Assembly: GCA_026991065.1 (NCBI GenBank) | Contig: JALXCG010000485.1 | Location: 1-5,695 of the forward strand | Direction: 5' to 3' | Source of the DNA: Gemmatimonadota bacterium | Lineage (GTDB): Bacteria; GCA-2686955 | DNA: 5,695 bases | Shown: piece by piece, positions 4,802 to 5,695 of the stretch | Layout: each line of letters opens with the position of its first letter | How positions within the stretch are numbered: position 1 is the stretch's first letter | Notes under the pieces: generated by a model | Database searches by the model: none | What the model saw: only the letters and a program-made list of their open reading frames with translations | Told to the model about the DNA's origin: nothing | Made by a program: the position numbers and the translations under genes

Positions 4802-5695
4802 ATGCAGTTTTGCGCTCTCGCTCTCGGCGCCTGGTCAGCGGCACTCGCCTCCGGCACGCTCTTGAACGTGCCCGGAGAGTATCCGTCGATCCAAGCGGCA
4901 ATCGATGCCGCCGCCGATGGTGACACAGTGCAGGTCGCCCCAGGAACTCTGACCGAGGCCCTGATCGACCCGGGCGGCAAGGCGCTCCGGATCGAGGGGA
5001 GCGATCCGGCGGATCCACAAGTGGTCCGGCAGACCGTGGTCACGGCCGGCAGCGGCGCCCACATTTTTCAGATGACCAGCGCGACGGATGAGATTCAGAT
5101 TGCCGGTCTCACCCTGACCGGTGCCGAGGAGAGCGCTTTGCTCTGCAGTGATGGCGCCGGCGTGGTGATCGAGCATTGCTGGATTCGCGGCAACCGGGCG
5201 ACTCTGGGCGCGGGCCTGCGCGGCGAGCGAGGGGCGCGAATTCGGGTGGAGCAGTCTTGGCTTAGCAGCAACAGCGCCGGCTTCCAGGGAGGCGGTTTCT
5301 ACTTGGACCACTCCAGCCTGCAGTTGTTGGACTCGACACTGCGCGCGAATTGTGCGGAGCGTGGAGCGGCTCTCTGGTGCCTGGCGTCGGAGATCACGGT
5401 TTCGGGTGCAACGATCGAAGCCAATGTGGCGGACCAGCGCGGCGGGGGTTTCCGCTGTGTGGAGTCGGACCTGACCATCACCCGCTCCCTGTTCCGGGAC
5501 AATCGCGCCGGCCGCAACGGTGGTGGACTGCGTCTCTCCAATACCGACGCCCAGGTTCTTGCCTGTAGCTTCGAGAACAACTGGGTGGGCGAAGAGGGGG
5601 GAGCGGTCTTTGCCTATCACTCACCGCTTTTCCGCAACTGCATCTTCATCGGCAACCGGGCCGACCTGCGCGGCGGGGCGATCTGCGCCAGCTAC
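4802..5695 (+). CDS. Exported beta-helix protein with Pmp-like FxxN/GGA repeats (3' end missing)
   Basis: An open frame of 298 codons that continues past the right edge. ATG 4802 is preceded by GGAG. The first 17 residues (MQFCALALGAWSAALAS) look like a signal peptide but lack the usual basic N-terminus. The mature start, VPGEYPSIQAAIDAAADGD followed by TVQVAPGTL, is the classic entry motif of right-handed beta-helix proteins. From residue 131 seven coils are visible, with Asn at 131, 157, 183, 208, 234, 260 and 285, a period of 25-26 residues. Each Asn is followed by a Gly-rich turn (GAGL, GGGF, GAAL, GGGF, GGGL, GGAV, GGAI). The later coils match FxxN (FRDN, FENN, FIGN), as in chlamydial polymorphic membrane proteins. 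Likely a surface or secreted structural/adhesive protein; its C-terminal anchor, if any, lies outside the window. It probably shares a transcript with the preceding beta-helix gene, whose stop is 32 bases upstream. Confidence 0.85.
   Translation, partial: MQFCALALGAWSAALASGTLLNVPGEYPSIQAAIDAAADGDTVQVAPGTLTEALIDPGGKALRIEGSDPADPQVVRQTVVTAGSGAHIFQMTSATDEIQIAGLTLTGAEESALLCSDGAGVVIEHCWIRGNRATLGAGLRGERGARIRVEQSWLSSNSAGFQGGGFYLDHSSLQLLDSTLRANCAERGAALWCLASEITVSGATIEANVADQRGGGFRCVESDLTITRSLFRDNRAGRNGGGLRLSNTDAQVLACSFENNWVGEEGGAVFAYHSPLFRNCIFIGNRADLRGGAICASY

Noticed and set aside
3192-5018. 608-codon open frame on the minus strand across both beta-helix genes
   Set aside because: It is an antisense shadow in GC-rich DNA. 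It spans two genes with clear signal peptides, ribosome binding sites and repeat structure on the + strand, and its own translation has no recognisable domain.

Overview
The window is high-GC bacterial DNA, read almost entirely on the + strand, with five protein genes in two groups. No tRNA, rRNA, CRISPR array, transposase or integrase was seen. The gene content is a secreted-type subtilase, an ECF sigma factor with a zinc-finger anti-sigma, and large parallel beta-helix proteins, one ending in a RNDIGAYGGP module. This suggests a Gram-negative-type, environmental high-GC lineage, possibly an FCB-group candidate phylum (Eisenbacteria/Krumholzibacteria/Latescibacteria-like). The taxonomic guess is inference from protein style only.

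Region 1 (2-2924) is a tightly packed three-gene unit. It begins with the 3' part of an S8 subtilisin-like protease whose start lies left of the window. This is followed by an ECF-type RNA polymerase sigma factor and a soluble zinc-finger anti-sigma factor. Both junctions are 4-base ATGA overlaps, so the genes look translationally coupled. The sigma/anti-sigma pair should form a regulatory switch. The protease could be a target or an input of it, but its prodomain-like N-terminal region and many cysteines suggest it works outside the cytoplasm.

Region 2 (2925-3146) is a 222-base gene-free stretch. It has a local AT-rich patch with weak promoter-like elements (one sigma-70-like, one GGAAC ECF-like), a 6-bp inverted repeat around them, and a small hairpin that covers the ribosome binding site of the next gene.

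Region 3 (3147-5695) holds two consecutive genes for exported right-handed beta-helix proteins, 32 bases apart. The first (540 aa) has a signal peptide with a C8 homopolymer inside it. A one-base slip in either direction would truncate the protein at once, so phase variation is possible. The second runs off the right edge and has seven visible coils of 25-26 residues with FxxN and GGA/GGG motifs, like the repeat style of chlamydial polymorphic membrane proteins. A plausible overall picture is a regulated cell-surface or secreted protein locus. The regulatory link between the sigma unit and the beta-helix genes is hypothetical.
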